This document shows, in pieces, positions 38,859 to 46,825 of a stretch of DNA of 64,000 nucleotides. How positions within the stretch are numbered: the stretch's first letter is position 1; every line of letters starts with the position of its first letter. A program made the translations under genes and the position numbers. The stretch comes from Pseudoalteromonas sp. OOF1S-7 (GTDB lineage Bacteria; Pseudomonadota; Gammaproteobacteria; Enterobacterales; Alteromonadaceae), in contig NZ_JAKRFZ010000009.1 of the NCBI RefSeq assembly GCF_022347765.1, positions 1 through 64,000 of the forward strand, in the 5' to 3' direction. The notes under the pieces are model-generated. The model was not told where the DNA came from and did not search any database. It saw only the letters and a program-made list of their open reading frames with translations.

Positions 38859-40946
38859 TTACTTAGCTGCTTTTTTCTCTTTCTCAGCTGCGATCACTGC
38901 ATCAGCAACGTTTGCCGGGCAAGGAGCATAGTGAGAGAATTCCATTGAGAACTGACCACGACCAGACGTGATAGTACGCAGGTGACCAATGTATCCAAAC
39001 ATTTCAGATAGCGGTACTTCACCCTTGATACGTACGCCAGTTGCGCCAGCTTCCTGGTCTTTGATCATACCACGACGACGGTTAAGGTCACCGATTACGT
39101 CACCAACGTTGTCTTCTGGTGTGAACACGTCAACCTTCATCACAGGCTCAAGAAGCTGAGGACCCGCTTTAGGGATTGACTGACGGAATGCACCTTTCGC
39201 TGCGATTTCGAACGCGATTGCAGATGAGTCAACTGCGTGGAAACCACCGTCGAACAGCTCAACTTCAACGTCTAGTACCGGGAAGCCAGCCAGAACACCT
39301 TCGTCCATCATCATCTTGAAGCCTTTCTCAACTGCTGGCCAGAATTCCTTAGGAACGTTACCACCAACAACTGAAGAAGAGAAAGTGTAGCCAGAGTTAG
39401 GCTCACCAGGCTTGATGCGGTAGTCGATCTTACCGAACTGACCAGAACCACCAGACTGCTTCTTGTGCGTGTAGCTGTCTTCAACTTCTTGCGTGATAGT
39501 TTCACGGTAAGCAACCTGAGGCTGACCAACGATTAGTTCAACACCGTAAGTACGCTTAAGGATGTCAACTTTGATGTCAAGGTGAAGCTCACCCATACCT
39601 TTCAGGATGGTTTCGCCTGAATCTTCGTCAGTTTCAACCTGGAATGACGGATCTTCTGCAACCATCTTACCGATCGCGATACCCATCTTCTCGTTACCAC
39701 CTTTATCTTTAGGTGCAACCGCGATAGAGATTACCGGATCAGGGAAGATCATCGCTTCAAGAGTACATTCGTGCTTAGGATCACATAGAGTGTGACCAGT
39801 TTGAACGTTCTTCATGCCCACAACCGCGATGATGTCACCCGCTTGTGCTTCAGTCAGTTCGTTACGCTCGTCTGCCTGCATCTCAACCATACGGCCTATA
39901 CGCTCTGTTTTACCAGTTGCAGAGTTAAGTACTGTGTCACCTTTTTTCATGCGACCAGAGTAGATACGGATAAAGGTCAGGGCGCCGAAACGGTCATCCA
40001 TGATCTTAAACGCAAGCGCTTTAAGCGGCGCATCAGCATCTACAGTCGCTACTTCACCAGTAGGCTCACCAGTGTCTTTGTCAGTCAGAGGCTGAGGATC
40101 AACTTCTGTAGGCGCAGGCAGGTAATCTACAACCGCGTCTAGTACCAGCTGCATACCTTTGTTTTTGAACGCAGAACCACAGTAAGTTGGGAAAAACGCC
40201 AGATCACGAGTACCTTTACGGATACATGCTTTGATCTGCTCAAGAGAAGGCATTTCACCTTCCATGTACGCTTCCATCAGGTCGTCGTCTTGCTCAACCG
40301 CAGTTTCGATCAACATTTCATGGTATTCTTCAACTTTATCAACCATGTCTGCTGGCACGTCTTGGACTTCGTAGTTTTCAGGAAGACCAGTCTCGTCCCA
40401 AACGTACGCTTTCTTCTCAAGCACATCTACTACACCGCAGAACTCGTCTTCGATACCGATAGGCAGAGTCATAACCAGCGGGTTAGCAGCAAGTACTTTC
40501 TCAACCTGACCAACTACGCGGTAGAAGTCTGCACCCATACGGTCCAGCTTGTTCACGAAGATAACACGAGCAACTTCTGACTCGTTCGCGTAACGCCAGT
40601 TAGTTTCTGACTGAGGCTCAACACCGCCAGATCCACAGAATACACCGATACCACCGTCTAGTACTTTCAGTGAACGATATACTTCGACTGTGAAGTCAAC
40701 GTGTCCAGGAGTATCGATAACGTTTAAACGGTGGCCTTTCCACTCACACGTTACCGCTGCTGATTGGATTGTAATACCACGCTCAGCTTCCTGCTCCATG
40801 AAGTCAGTAGTAGACTCACCGTCATGTACTTCACCCGTTTTGTGGATTTTACCAGTAAGCTTTAGAATACGCTCAGTGGTGGTAGTTTTACCCGCATCAA
40901 CGTGCGCGAAAATACCAATGTTTCTGTATTTCGATAAATCTGCCAT
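38859..40946 (-). CDS. fusA2: Elongation factor G, second paralogue (EF-G2)
   Basis: A 695-residue translational GTPase. G motifs: AHVDAGKT (14-21), the switch region with [19 protein letters not shown] and [10 protein letters not shown]. Domain III-V sequences are intact, including [13 protein letters not shown] and [20 protein letters not shown]. The N-terminus [19 protein letters not shown] is that of the paralogue found beside the str-operon EF-G in Vibrio, Shewanella and relatives, and there is no rpsL, rpsG or tufA here, so this is the solitary copy. Paralogues of this kind may specialise in translocation or ribosome recycling; which one cannot be read here. Codons look strongly biased to those of abundant proteins. 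Transcribed alone. Confidence 0.92.
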   Translation of the reverse strand: MADLSKYRNIGIFAHVDAGKTTTTERILKLTGKIHKTGEVHDGESTTDFMEQEAERGITIQSAAVTCEWKGHRLNVIDTPGHVDFTVEVYRSLKVLDGGIGVFCGSGGVEPQSETNWRYANESEVARVIFVNKLDRMGADFYRVVGQVEKVLAANPLVMTLPIGIEDEFCGVVDVLEKKAYVWDETGLPENYEVQDVPADMVDKVEEYHEMLIETAVEQDDDLMEAYMEGEMPSLEQIKACIRKGTRDLAFFPTYCGSAFKNKGMQLVLDAVVDYLPAPTEVDPQPLTDKDTGEPTGEVATVDADAPLKALAFKIMDDRFGALTFIRIYSGRMKKGDTVLNSATGKTERIGRMVEMQADERNELTEAQAGDIIAVVGMKNVQTGHTLCDPKHECTLEAMIFPDPVISIAVAPKDKGGNEKMGIAIGKMVAEDPSFQVETDEDSGETILKGMGELHLDIKVDILKRTYGVELIVGQPQVAYRETITQEVEDSYTHKKQSGGSGQFGKIDYRIKPGEPNSGYTFSSSVVGGNVPKEFWPAVEKGFKMMMDEGVLAGFPVLDVEVELFDGGFHAVDSSAIAFEIAAKGAFRQSIPKAGPQLLEPVMKVDVFTPEDNVGDVIGDLNRRRGMIKDQEAGATGVRIKGEVPLSEMFGYIGHLRTITSGRGQFSMEFSHYAPCPANVADAVIAAEKEKKAAK

Positions 40947-41256
40947 TGTTTTACTCTATTTAAAGTAGAAAAATTATTCGGCGGGAGTATATCACCTCTT
41001 TAGGCGAACATCATCCTTCACGTCGTCTAAAATGCAATCAATTTGAGAAAAAAATGGTTTATAGTGGAATGTATTTTGCTTATGCCAACTTTAGGGGGCG
41101 TAAAACGCCGTCAGATAAAGGTTGTCCCTCTTTTTGCAGGCCATGAAAGCCCGCTCCCCGGCCTGCTAGTTAGCAAATTCAGCAGGCCTGAACACCAAAA
41201 AAGGGGCGAACTTATGGCTTAGCCCCCCATACGCCGAGACAGGCTCTTCGGGCCGA
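40947..41256. other. Intergenic region with fusA2 promoter and GntP terminator
   Basis: 310 bp without a gene. On the minus strand a TATACT -10 (40986-40991) followed by CCCGCCG, a GC-rich discriminator, is the likely fusA2 promoter, although no clear -35 is visible. Near the other end, stem GGGGC / GCCCC with a minus-strand T run at 41197-41202 ends the GntP gene. A further inverted repeat, CAGGCC / GGCCTG, lies near 41137-41165. Confidence 0.5.
41196..41227 (-). terminator. Rho-independent terminator after the GntP permease gene
   Basis: On the minus strand a GGGGC / GCCCC stem with a nested GGCTTAGCC-type repeat in its loop is followed by TTTTTT (41197-41202). It stands 30 nt downstream of the stop. 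Confidence 0.6.
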
Positions 41257-42558
41257 TTAAAACCAGATAAATAATCCGAGGATCAGCGCAACCCCCAATA
41301 AAGGCACACACACAGTGAGCACCGCCAGTGGCCAGTACGCGTCCTGATGTTTCTCTCCACAGATTGCCCGCACTGTGGTCACGACATAGCCATTGTGCGG
41401 CAAAGTATCCAGCGCGCCGGAGCTGATCGCCACAACCCGGTGAAGCTGGCTGGCGTCCACACCCAAATCCAGATAATGCGGTGCAACCAGGGGTAATGCG
41501 ATGGCCTGCCCGCCCGACGCCGACCCCGTCAGTGCCGCAATCACACTCACCGCAATCGCAGCACCAAGCAGTTCGTTGCCGGGAATACTGGTCATCAAAG
41601 CAACGGCTTCATTAAATGCCGGTGTGCCTTTGGCGACCGCACCAAAGCCAACCACCGCAGCCGTATTGCCAATCGCCACCAGTGCCCCTGTGGTGCCTAA
41701 ATTGACTGCCTGAGATAAATTATGAAAGTGCTTAAAATTAATCACTAAAATCGTCAGTACCCCACCCAGCAAGGCAACGATCAAGGCATTTTGCTGTAGT
41801 GTGCTGTGCAAGGTAAACGACAAAATCAGGACCACCAGCAAGGGCAGCAAGCCGGTGATAGGGTGTGGCAGGTTACGCTGGACTTGCTCAGGGTCATTAT
41901 CGCGCGCCACAAAACACTCCCCATTGGCCACGGCCCGACGGATCATCGCGCTCAATAACAGATAGCCTAATCCCGCCATAAAAACAGCCACCACCAGACT
42001 TTCCTGCCAGGCAGCGTACGGCGAGGTACCGAGGTACTTGATCGGGATCCAATTCTGAATTTCAGGTGACCCCGCAGAAGTCATAGTAAAGGTCACAGAG
42101 CCAAATGCCAGTACGGCCGGAATAAAACGCCGGGGTAAATTGGCGTCCTTAAATAAGCTCAGTGCCATCGGGTAAACAGAAAAAGCGACAATAAACACAC
42201 TGACGCCACCATAGGTCAGTAAAGCGCAGGCCAACACCACGGCTAACACGGCGTATTTCATGCCGATTTTGCCAATGACATAGTGGGCAATGGCATCCGC
42301 CGCTCCGCTGTCTTCCATAAATTTGCCAAACAGGGAGCCCAACAGAAACATTAAAAACCAGGCTTGCAAAAATCCCGCAAATCCGGCCATATAAAGAGAC
42401 ACAAAGGGTTGGCCTGTGGCGGCGTTAAAAATAGCAATATCGCTGGTCAGGGCGACGATTAATGCGCACAGGGGCGCTGCGATAAACAAGTTGACCCCGC
42501 GCAGGGTCAGGCCAATCAGCAGTGCCAACGCACCGATTAAGCCAAGCAGACTTAACAT
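41257..42558 (-). CDS. GntP-family permease
   Basis: A 433-residue inner-membrane transporter with about 12 hydrophobic helices. It matches the GntP/gluconate:H+ symporter family in overall plan and in segments such as FLMFLLGSLFGKFMEDSGAA, LTYGGVSVFIVAFSVYPMA and LTGSASGGQAIALPLVAP. Family members carry gluconate, glycerate, hydroxybutyrate or related acids; no neighbouring catabolic gene points to the substrate here. It is transcribed alone, divergent from the next gene. Confidence 0.85.
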   Translation of the reverse strand: MLSLLGLIGALALLIGLTLRGVNLFIAAPLCALIVALTSDIAIFNAATGQPFVSLYMAGFAGFLQAWFLMFLLGSLFGKFMEDSGAADAIAHYVIGKIGMKYAVLAVVLACALLTYGGVSVFIVAFSVYPMALSLFKDANLPRRFIPAVLAFGSVTFTMTSAGSPEIQNWIPIKYLGTSPYAAWQESLVVAVFMAGLGYLLLSAMIRRAVANGECFVARDNDPEQVQRNLPHPITGLLPLLVVLILSFTLHSTLQQNALIVALLGGVLTILVINFKHFHNLSQAVNLGTTGALVAIGNTAAVVGFGAVAKGTPAFNEAVALMTSIPGNELLGAAIAVSVIAALTGSASGGQAIALPLVAPHYLDLGVDASQLHRVVAISSGALDTLPHNGYVVTTVRAICGEKHQDAYWPLAVLTVCVPLLGVALILGLFIWF

Positions 42559-42687
42559 AAATATCCTGTTTATTTTTTGTTATTTAAGGTTAGTTATACG
42601 GCAATTTGGCACTGGGATCGAGCACCCATCATGGAATACATCTGACACACCCTGTCGGCGGTAAAATAATCAATAAGGAGTTTAACA

Positions 42688-43566
42688 ATGTCTAAGCGCC
42701 ACATCTTTCTCGGTACGATATTGGCACTCACGACCAGCGTTTCCATTCAGGCATCTGAACGCGCAACCTGGCTGTGGAAAAAAGGGGGCGACCCGCTGGG
42801 AGCTTCCTCTATGATCACCACACAACCTGAACAGCAGACCTTGATTGATTTACTGCAGCAGCAGAGTATCTCTGTTGTCTATGGCTCCTACGGACAGTAT
42901 ACACAAACGCAGTCTCAGGCCGTCGCACAGTGGAATCAAACACTTGCAACACAGGGGATTCAGTCACACTATCTGATGGCACAAAACACCTGGGTTTTCC
43001 CGCACAACCACGGCAAAATGCTGAGTAAGTTACAGGCACGTTTTATTGACTATCAGCACAATGCTGCGCCAGATGCAGAATTTACGGCGCTTCACCTGGA
43101 TATTGAGCCCCATGCTCTGACTGAATGGAAGCAAGGCACGCCCCAGTCTCGTCAGGCATTGTTGTGGCAGCTTATTGATACACTTAAAGCAATCAGAGCG
43201 CAGCTGGATAATCAAGGGATGACACAGTTAAAGCTGTACGCCGATATGCCCACCTGGTATGACAGCTCAGCCAAAATTGACTGGCCAGATCAGGGCACCG
43301 CCTTTTTTGCGGCGCTGAGTGAGGTGTTAGATGGTATTTCAATTATGGCCTACGAGCGGGATAACAGTGCTTCTATATTAAATGCGACCGTTACTGAGCG
43401 TGCACTGGCCTCACCCACATTTTCGGTAAGACTGGGCGTGGACGTCAGTGAAACCTGGGAAAACCCGACACATTTACACCAGGTCATTGATGAGCTGGAA
43501 GCCGCGCAGCAGCGCGTCGATATTCACGATGCCACCGACTACTATTACTGGCTACAGACACATTGA
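42688..43566 (+). CDS. Secreted TIM-barrel-like protein of unknown function
   Basis: I cannot name this family. The 292-residue protein has a Sec signal peptide (about 1-22, SIQASE). The mature protein alternates beta strands and helices in a TIM-barrel manner: SVVYGSYGQYT, IQSHYLMAQN, LHLDIEPHAL with acidic D138 and E140, LKLYADMPTWY, ISIMAYERD and RLGVDVSETW. The LDIEPH strand end resembles catalytic acid positions in glycoside-hydrolase-like barrels, so a glycan-related hydrolase is possible but unproven. ATG is preceded by AAGGAG. Its last 22 nt overlap the end of the convergent small-protein gene. Confidence 0.65.
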   Translation: MSKRHIFLGTILALTTSVSIQASERATWLWKKGGDPLGASSMITTQPEQQTLIDLLQQQSISVVYGSYGQYTQTQSQAVAQWNQTLATQGIQSHYLMAQNTWVFPHNHGKMLSKLQARFIDYQHNAAPDAEFTALHLDIEPHALTEWKQGTPQSRQALLWQLIDTLKAIRAQLDNQGMTQLKLYADMPTWYDSSAKIDWPDQGTAFFAALSEVLDGISIMAYERDNSASILNATVTERALASPTFSVRLGVDVSETWENPTHLHQVIDELEAAQQRVDIHDATDYYYWLQTH

Positions 43567-43880
43567 GGCACATTTTGACAGGGTAGAACATCCGCTTTGT
43601 CTGAAACGCCGACCGCATCTCGTGGCATCGCCCGCTCCAGATCACGGACCACTTGCCTTTGAAAACGTGAGTCATCGCATTGCTGCTCCTTGCATTGTGT
43701 CCATAAGCGCAAACGTACAGCTTGCCCTGAACGTGGTACAGGCGATGCCTCCAGATAAATTGTGTGACCCTGAGAGTCGAATGAAAGTAACTGGGCGTCT
43801 AAATCGAAAGAGCCCAGAGCATACACAGGCAGGCTAAGCGCGGCTACGGCTGCAACCGGCAAAAAACAGGGGGTCATCAT
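43545..43880 (-). CDS. Small exported cysteine-containing protein
   Basis: A 110-111-residue protein that I do not recognise. It starts with a signal peptide (about 1-21, LPVYA) and then a beta-rich segment (FDLDAQLLSFDSQGHTIYLE). Five cysteines lie in the mature part: two in WTQCKEQQCDD and three in the last 13 residues (LPCQNVPQCVCSQ). Two ATGs (43880 and 43877) follow AAGGAA; the second has the better spacing. The tail-to-tail overlap with the previous gene leaves no room for a terminator. The upstream side faces the sRNA cluster. Confidence 0.6.
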   Translation of the reverse strand: MMTPCFLPVAAVAALSLPVYALGSFDLDAQLLSFDSQGHTIYLEASPVPRSGQAVRLRLWTQCKEQQCDDSRFQRQVVRDLERAMPRDAVGVSDKADVLPCQNVPQCVCSQ

Positions 43881-44000
43881 AAATTCCTTTTAGCAATTCA
43901 GGCAAAGCCAGATTAACACCCGCCTGTTTACAGTATAGATACACTCCATGTATATATTCATAAAATAATACCGCGATACTATACACAAGCTCCCTAAAAT

Positions 44001-44067
44001 ATAAATGAGAACTATTTTCAAAAACCTATTGACAGGCACCCAGATCTAATTGATAATCAATCTCAAC
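44001..44067 (+). promoter_or_regulatory. Promoter and two Fur-like boxes of sRNA copy 1
   Basis: TTGACA at 44029-44034, a 17-nt spacer and GATAAT at 44052-44057. A Fur-like 7-1-7 palindrome TGATAATCAATCTCA (44051-44065) covers the -10 and start. A second one, TGAGAACTATTTTCA (44006-44020), lies just upstream of the -35. The same layout occurs in all three copies. Fur with iron bound should repress. Confidence 0.8.
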
Positions 44068-44272
44068 AAAGTGACGTGACGGTTCATTTTGTTACTCTAA
44101 TTGTTTCTCGACCCTGAAACGCGTGTTGCGCACGATAACAGCACTGGTTGTTAATGAGTTACATTGACGCCCCTTGGTGTAACTCAACAACCGCTTTGTA
44201 TTTTACTTGCTACATTGCTCATATCGGTGACGGTAGATATGATCCCAAAAAGCCCTCCTCAGGGCTTTTTTC
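44064..44272 (+). ncRNA. RyhB-like iron-stress sRNA, copy 1
   Basis: A predicted RNA of about 208 nt, from the start about 7 nt after the -10 to the T run of the terminator. A 5' hairpin pairs ACAAAGTGA with TCATTTTGT. A long central stem spans 44146-44192, with GGTTGTT pairing AACAACC and an apical loop CGCCCC on a 10-bp stem. A 42-nt block identical in all copies (44201-44242) contains ACATTGCTCA (44212-44221), which is shared with the RyhB target-pairing core. The Rho-independent terminator is 44247-44271. Size fits the longer (over 200 nt) Vibrio RyhB. Function is inferred: turning down iron-using proteins when iron is scarce. Confidence 0.82.
44247..44271 (+). terminator. Terminator of sRNA copy 1
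   Basis: A 10-bp stem AAAAAGCCCT / AGGGCTTTTT with a 4-nt loop, followed by T. Confidence 0.9.
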
Positions 44273-44420
44273 ATTTCTGCACCGGGATGAACTCCCTCCA
44301 GACTGGCCCTGGCGGCTGCGATGCAGTTACACCATCACCCAGAACGTGTATATAAACCGCAACAGCAACTCAACTCACTACGCCACATCATCCGATTTGC
44401 AAGATGAGGAGAAAACTAAA

Positions 44421-44480
44421 TGAGAATTGTTTTCAAAAATAATTTGACAGGAACACAGATCTAATTGATAATCAATCTCA
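44421..44480 (+). promoter_or_regulatory. Promoter and two Fur-like boxes of sRNA copy 2
   Basis: TTGACA at 44444-44449, a 17-nt spacer and GATAAT at 44467-44472. Fur-like boxes are TGAGAATTGTTTTCA (44421-44435) upstream and TGATAATCAATCTCA (44466-44480) over the -10, in the same positions as in copy 1. Confidence 0.8.
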
Positions 44481-44698
44481 ACAAAGCGAGATTGACGGCT
44501 CACTTTGTGGCAGTACGTAATTTGTTTCTCGACCCTGAAACACGTGATGCGCACGTAAACAGCTCTGGTTGCAGGTGTTCAGCACTAACGCCCCTTAGTA
44601 CACAATACAGGCAACCAACTTACTATTTTACTTGCTACATTGCTCATATCGGTGACGGTAGATATGAACACAAAAAGCCCTGCTCGGGGCTTTTTTTA
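44479..44698 (+). ncRNA. RyhB-like iron-stress sRNA, copy 2
   Basis: A predicted RNA of about 219 nt. The 5' hairpin ACAAAG / CTTTGT, the central stem GGTTGC (44567-44572) / GCAACC (44611-44616) and the inner stem ACTAA / TTAGT around the invariant loop CGCCCC (44589-44594) are all kept. The U-A pair of copy 1 (GGTTGT/ACAACC) is a C-G pair here, a compensatory change. The identical 42-nt block is 44626-44667, with ACATTGCTCA at 44637-44646. The terminator ends near 44697. The 150 bp before it and the roughly 95 bp after it are not repeated between copies. Confidence 0.82.
44672..44697 (+). terminator. Terminator of sRNA copy 2
   Basis: AAAAAGCCC / GGGCTTTTT stem with a 6-nt loop (TGCTCG) and an extended T run. 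Confidence 0.9.
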
Positions 44699-44795
44699 TG
44701 CCTGAAATTCAATACCAGTTTCACTTAACACCTGCTCAATTTGAAGGAGCAAATTGGCATAACCGCCAAACAATCGATCCATACAAAAATGTAAA

Positions 44796-44855
44796 TGAGA
44801 ATTAATTTCAAATTGGTGTTGACACATAATGAAATCTAACTGATAATCATTATCA
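44796..44855 (+). promoter_or_regulatory. Promoter and two Fur-like boxes of sRNA copy 3
   Basis: TTGACA at 44819-44824, a 17-nt spacer and GATAAT at 44842-44847. The proximal box TGATAATCATTATCA (44841-44855) is a perfect 7-1-7 Fur palindrome; the distal box is TGAGAATTAATTTCA (44796-44810). This copy has the best Fur site of the three. Confidence 0.87.
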
Positions 44856-45071
44856 ACAAAGCGGGATTGACGGCTCACTTTGTTTTAGTACTTAATTTGT
44901 TTCTCGACTCAGAAGTACGTGTTGCTTACGCACAAAGCTCTGGTTGCAGGTGAAAAACATTAACGCCCCTTAATGTGGCTCACAGGCAACCAACTCACAT
45001 TTTACTTGCTACATTGCTCATATCGGTGACGGTAGATATGAAATCAAAAAGCCCTGCCCCGGGCTTTTTTT
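44854..45071 (+). ncRNA. RyhB-like iron-stress sRNA, copy 3
   Basis: A predicted RNA of about 217 nt. The central stem is GGTTGC (44942-44947) / GCAACC (44986-44991). The inner hairpin has ACATTAA / TTAATGT around loop CGCCCC (44964-44969), where copies 1 and 2 use different but still pairing sequences. The identical block is 45000-45041 with ACATTGCTCA at 45011-45020. Its terminator is symmetric and also faces the end of the convergent GTPase gene. No convincing coding frame is conserved among the three copies within the RNA, which supports a non-coding role. Confidence 0.83.
45046..45070. terminator. Terminator of sRNA copy 3, probably shared with the convergent GTPase gene
   Basis: AAAAAGCCC / GGGCTTTTT stem with T runs on both strands, 28 bp from the end of the leftward GTPase gene. 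Confidence 0.88.
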
Positions 45072-45098
45072 ATGTCTGATTTTTAAACCCAACAAAAC

Positions 45099-46052
45099 TT
45101 AACGACGATTTTTACGCGCTCGGGCACGGCGCTGACGTTTTTCTTCTTCCTTGGCCGCTTTCTTCGCTTCTGCCGCCAGGCGCAGCTGAGCCACCATTTC
45201 CTCTTCCTCATCGCGCATCTGCGGTGTTTCCATGGTAATACGACCAATCACGGCATCGCGTAGCTCATTGATCAGGATCTCCGACATTTTATGGGTATCT
45301 ACCTGATTACCGCCGCGAATACAGCCACGCTTACGCCCGGCCATTTCAATAAAGGTCCAGTCACAGTCGGGCAGCTCATCAATTTTATAGCGTGCCTGTA
45401 ACAGCTTAGGATACGCCTGCAACAGGTACTCGGCGGTGTAACTGGCCACCTCTTCATAATTGATAGCGGTATCACGAATAGCACCCGTCGCGGCCAAACG
45501 ATAGCCCGAATTTTCGTTTTCTACTTTGGGCCATAACATGCCCGGTGTATCGTACAGCATTATGCCGTCTTCGAGCTTAATGCGCTGCTGGGCCTTAGTC
45601 ACCGCCGGTTCATTGCCCGTTTTCGCGACGATACGCCCGGCCAGAATATTGATCAGTGTCGATTTGCCAACATTGGGAATGCCCATGATCATGGCTTTAA
45701 GCTGCTTATCCTGACCGACCTTTTGCGGTGCCAGCTTTTTACACAACGCATTGATCCGTTGTACTTCATTGCCTTTGTCATGACCAAACGCCAGAGTTTT
45801 CACCCCGTCTTCACGCTCAAAATACGCCATCCAGGCCTGGGTCAGTTCGGGGTCGGCCAGATCGGCTTTGTTGAGAATTTTGATGACCGGCTTATCACCG
45901 CGCAGCTGTGCCACCATGGGGTTTTCACTGCTATAAGGAATACGGGCGTCCAGTACTTCAATAATCACATCCATCTGCGGCATGATCTCTTTGATCTCAT
46001 TGCGCGCCTTGTTCATATGTCCGGGAAACCACTGGATACCTGTTCTGCTCAT
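45099..46052 (-). CDS. Circularly permuted GTPase of the YlqF/RbgA family
   Basis: A 317-residue GTPase with permuted motif order: G4 NKAD (61-64) comes before G1 GIPNVGKST (124-132) and G3 DTPG (168-171). The N-terminal IQWFPGHMNKARNEI is typical of YlqF/RbgA. In Bacillus RbgA assists late assembly of the 50S subunit; the gammaproteobacterial members are less studied. The C-terminal tail is very basic and coiled (KEEEKRQRRARARKNRR), suited to RNA binding. It is transcribed alone, convergent with the sRNA cluster. Confidence 0.9.
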   Translation of the reverse strand: MSRTGIQWFPGHMNKARNEIKEIMPQMDVIIEVLDARIPYSSENPMVAQLRGDKPVIKILNKADLADPELTQAWMAYFEREDGVKTLAFGHDKGNEVQRINALCKKLAPQKVGQDKQLKAMIMGIPNVGKSTLINILAGRIVAKTGNEPAVTKAQQRIKLEDGIMLYDTPGMLWPKVENENSGYRLAATGAIRDTAINYEEVASYTAEYLLQAYPKLLQARYKIDELPDCDWTFIEMAGRKRGCIRGGNQVDTHKMSEILINELRDAVIGRITMETPQMRDEEEEMVAQLRLAAEAKKAAKEEEKRQRRARARKNRR

Positions 46053-46255
46053 CGTTTTCTACCTTATTAAATCTGGCTGTGTCTGATTCATCGACCAGGG
46101 CACACACTATCTACTTTACCCGGCCATACGACACATGAATAACGCATAGTGTACTATAAACGTGGATATTGAGGGATCAAAGATACAGCCTCACTTTCCC
46201 CGCACAAACTATGCATTTACCGATATAATGACATTTTTGCTTAATTGGACAGGCA

Positions 46256-46795
46256 ATGGCACTCAAATCAACTATTTTAAAGGCCAACCTCTCGCTCAGC
46301 GATATGGACCGTCATGTATATCAGGACATCAGTGTCACACTGGCACAACACCCGTCAGAAAATGCCCAACGCGTGATGGTGCGGCTACTGGCGTTTGCGC
46401 TGGAATACCAGGATGGGCTCAGTTTCAGTAAAGGGTTGTGCGTCGAAGATGAGCCGGATATCTGGCTGAAAAATTACAGTGACGAAATCGAGCTGTGGCT
46501 CAGTGTTGGCTTACCAGAAGAAAAATGGCTGAAAAAAGCCAGCAATCGGGCCAAACAAGTGGTACTTTATACCTATGGTGAGAACAATCAGGGCCCCTGG
46601 TGGCAAAAGCACCAAAATACACTGCGCCAGTATAGTAACCTCAGGATCATCAGCCTGCCTTATAGCGCCACCAGCGTAATGGCTGAGATGTTGACCCGTA
46701 CCATGGCACTGACAGTCACAGTACAGGACGGCGAAATTTGGTTCAGTGATGAACAACACAGCGTGCATCTGATCCCAGAAAGACTGCAGGGGTAA
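46256..46795 (+). CDS. yaeQ: YaeQ family protein
   Basis: A 179-residue cytoplasmic protein that matches E. coli YaeQ from end to end: MALKSTILKANLSLSDMDRH, HPSENAQRVMVRLLAF, GLCVEDEPDIWLKN, ELWLSVGLPEEKWLKKAS and TVQDGEIWFSD. YaeQ has a PD-(D/E)XK-like fold; it was reported as a suppressor of an RfaH defect, but its molecular role is unclear. The gene for an alpha/beta hydrolase begins 31 bp later and may be in the same operon. Confidence 0.92.
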   Translation: MALKSTILKANLSLSDMDRHVYQDISVTLAQHPSENAQRVMVRLLAFALEYQDGLSFSKGLCVEDEPDIWLKNYSDEIELWLSVGLPEEKWLKKASNRAKQVVLYTYGENNQGPWWQKHQNTLRQYSNLRIISLPYSATSVMAEMLTRTMALTVTVQDGEIWFSDEQHSVHLIPERLQG

Positions 46796-46825
46796 GCTCA
46801 CCCGGATGCACAAGAGGTAAACACA

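Noticed and set aside
44148..44728. Short open frames inside the sRNA genes (for example 44148-44423 and 44465-44728)
   Set aside because: They are not shared in frame among the three copies and run through the terminators, while the conserved features are hairpins.
44004..44837. Three 14-codon open frames starting at the ATG inside each distal Fur-like box (MR..FK..LT... pattern)
   Set aside because: They overlap the Fur box and -35 element of the sRNA promoters, lie upstream of the predicted transcript start, and copies 1 and 3 lack a ribosome-binding site. Fixed promoter spacing explains the shared frame.
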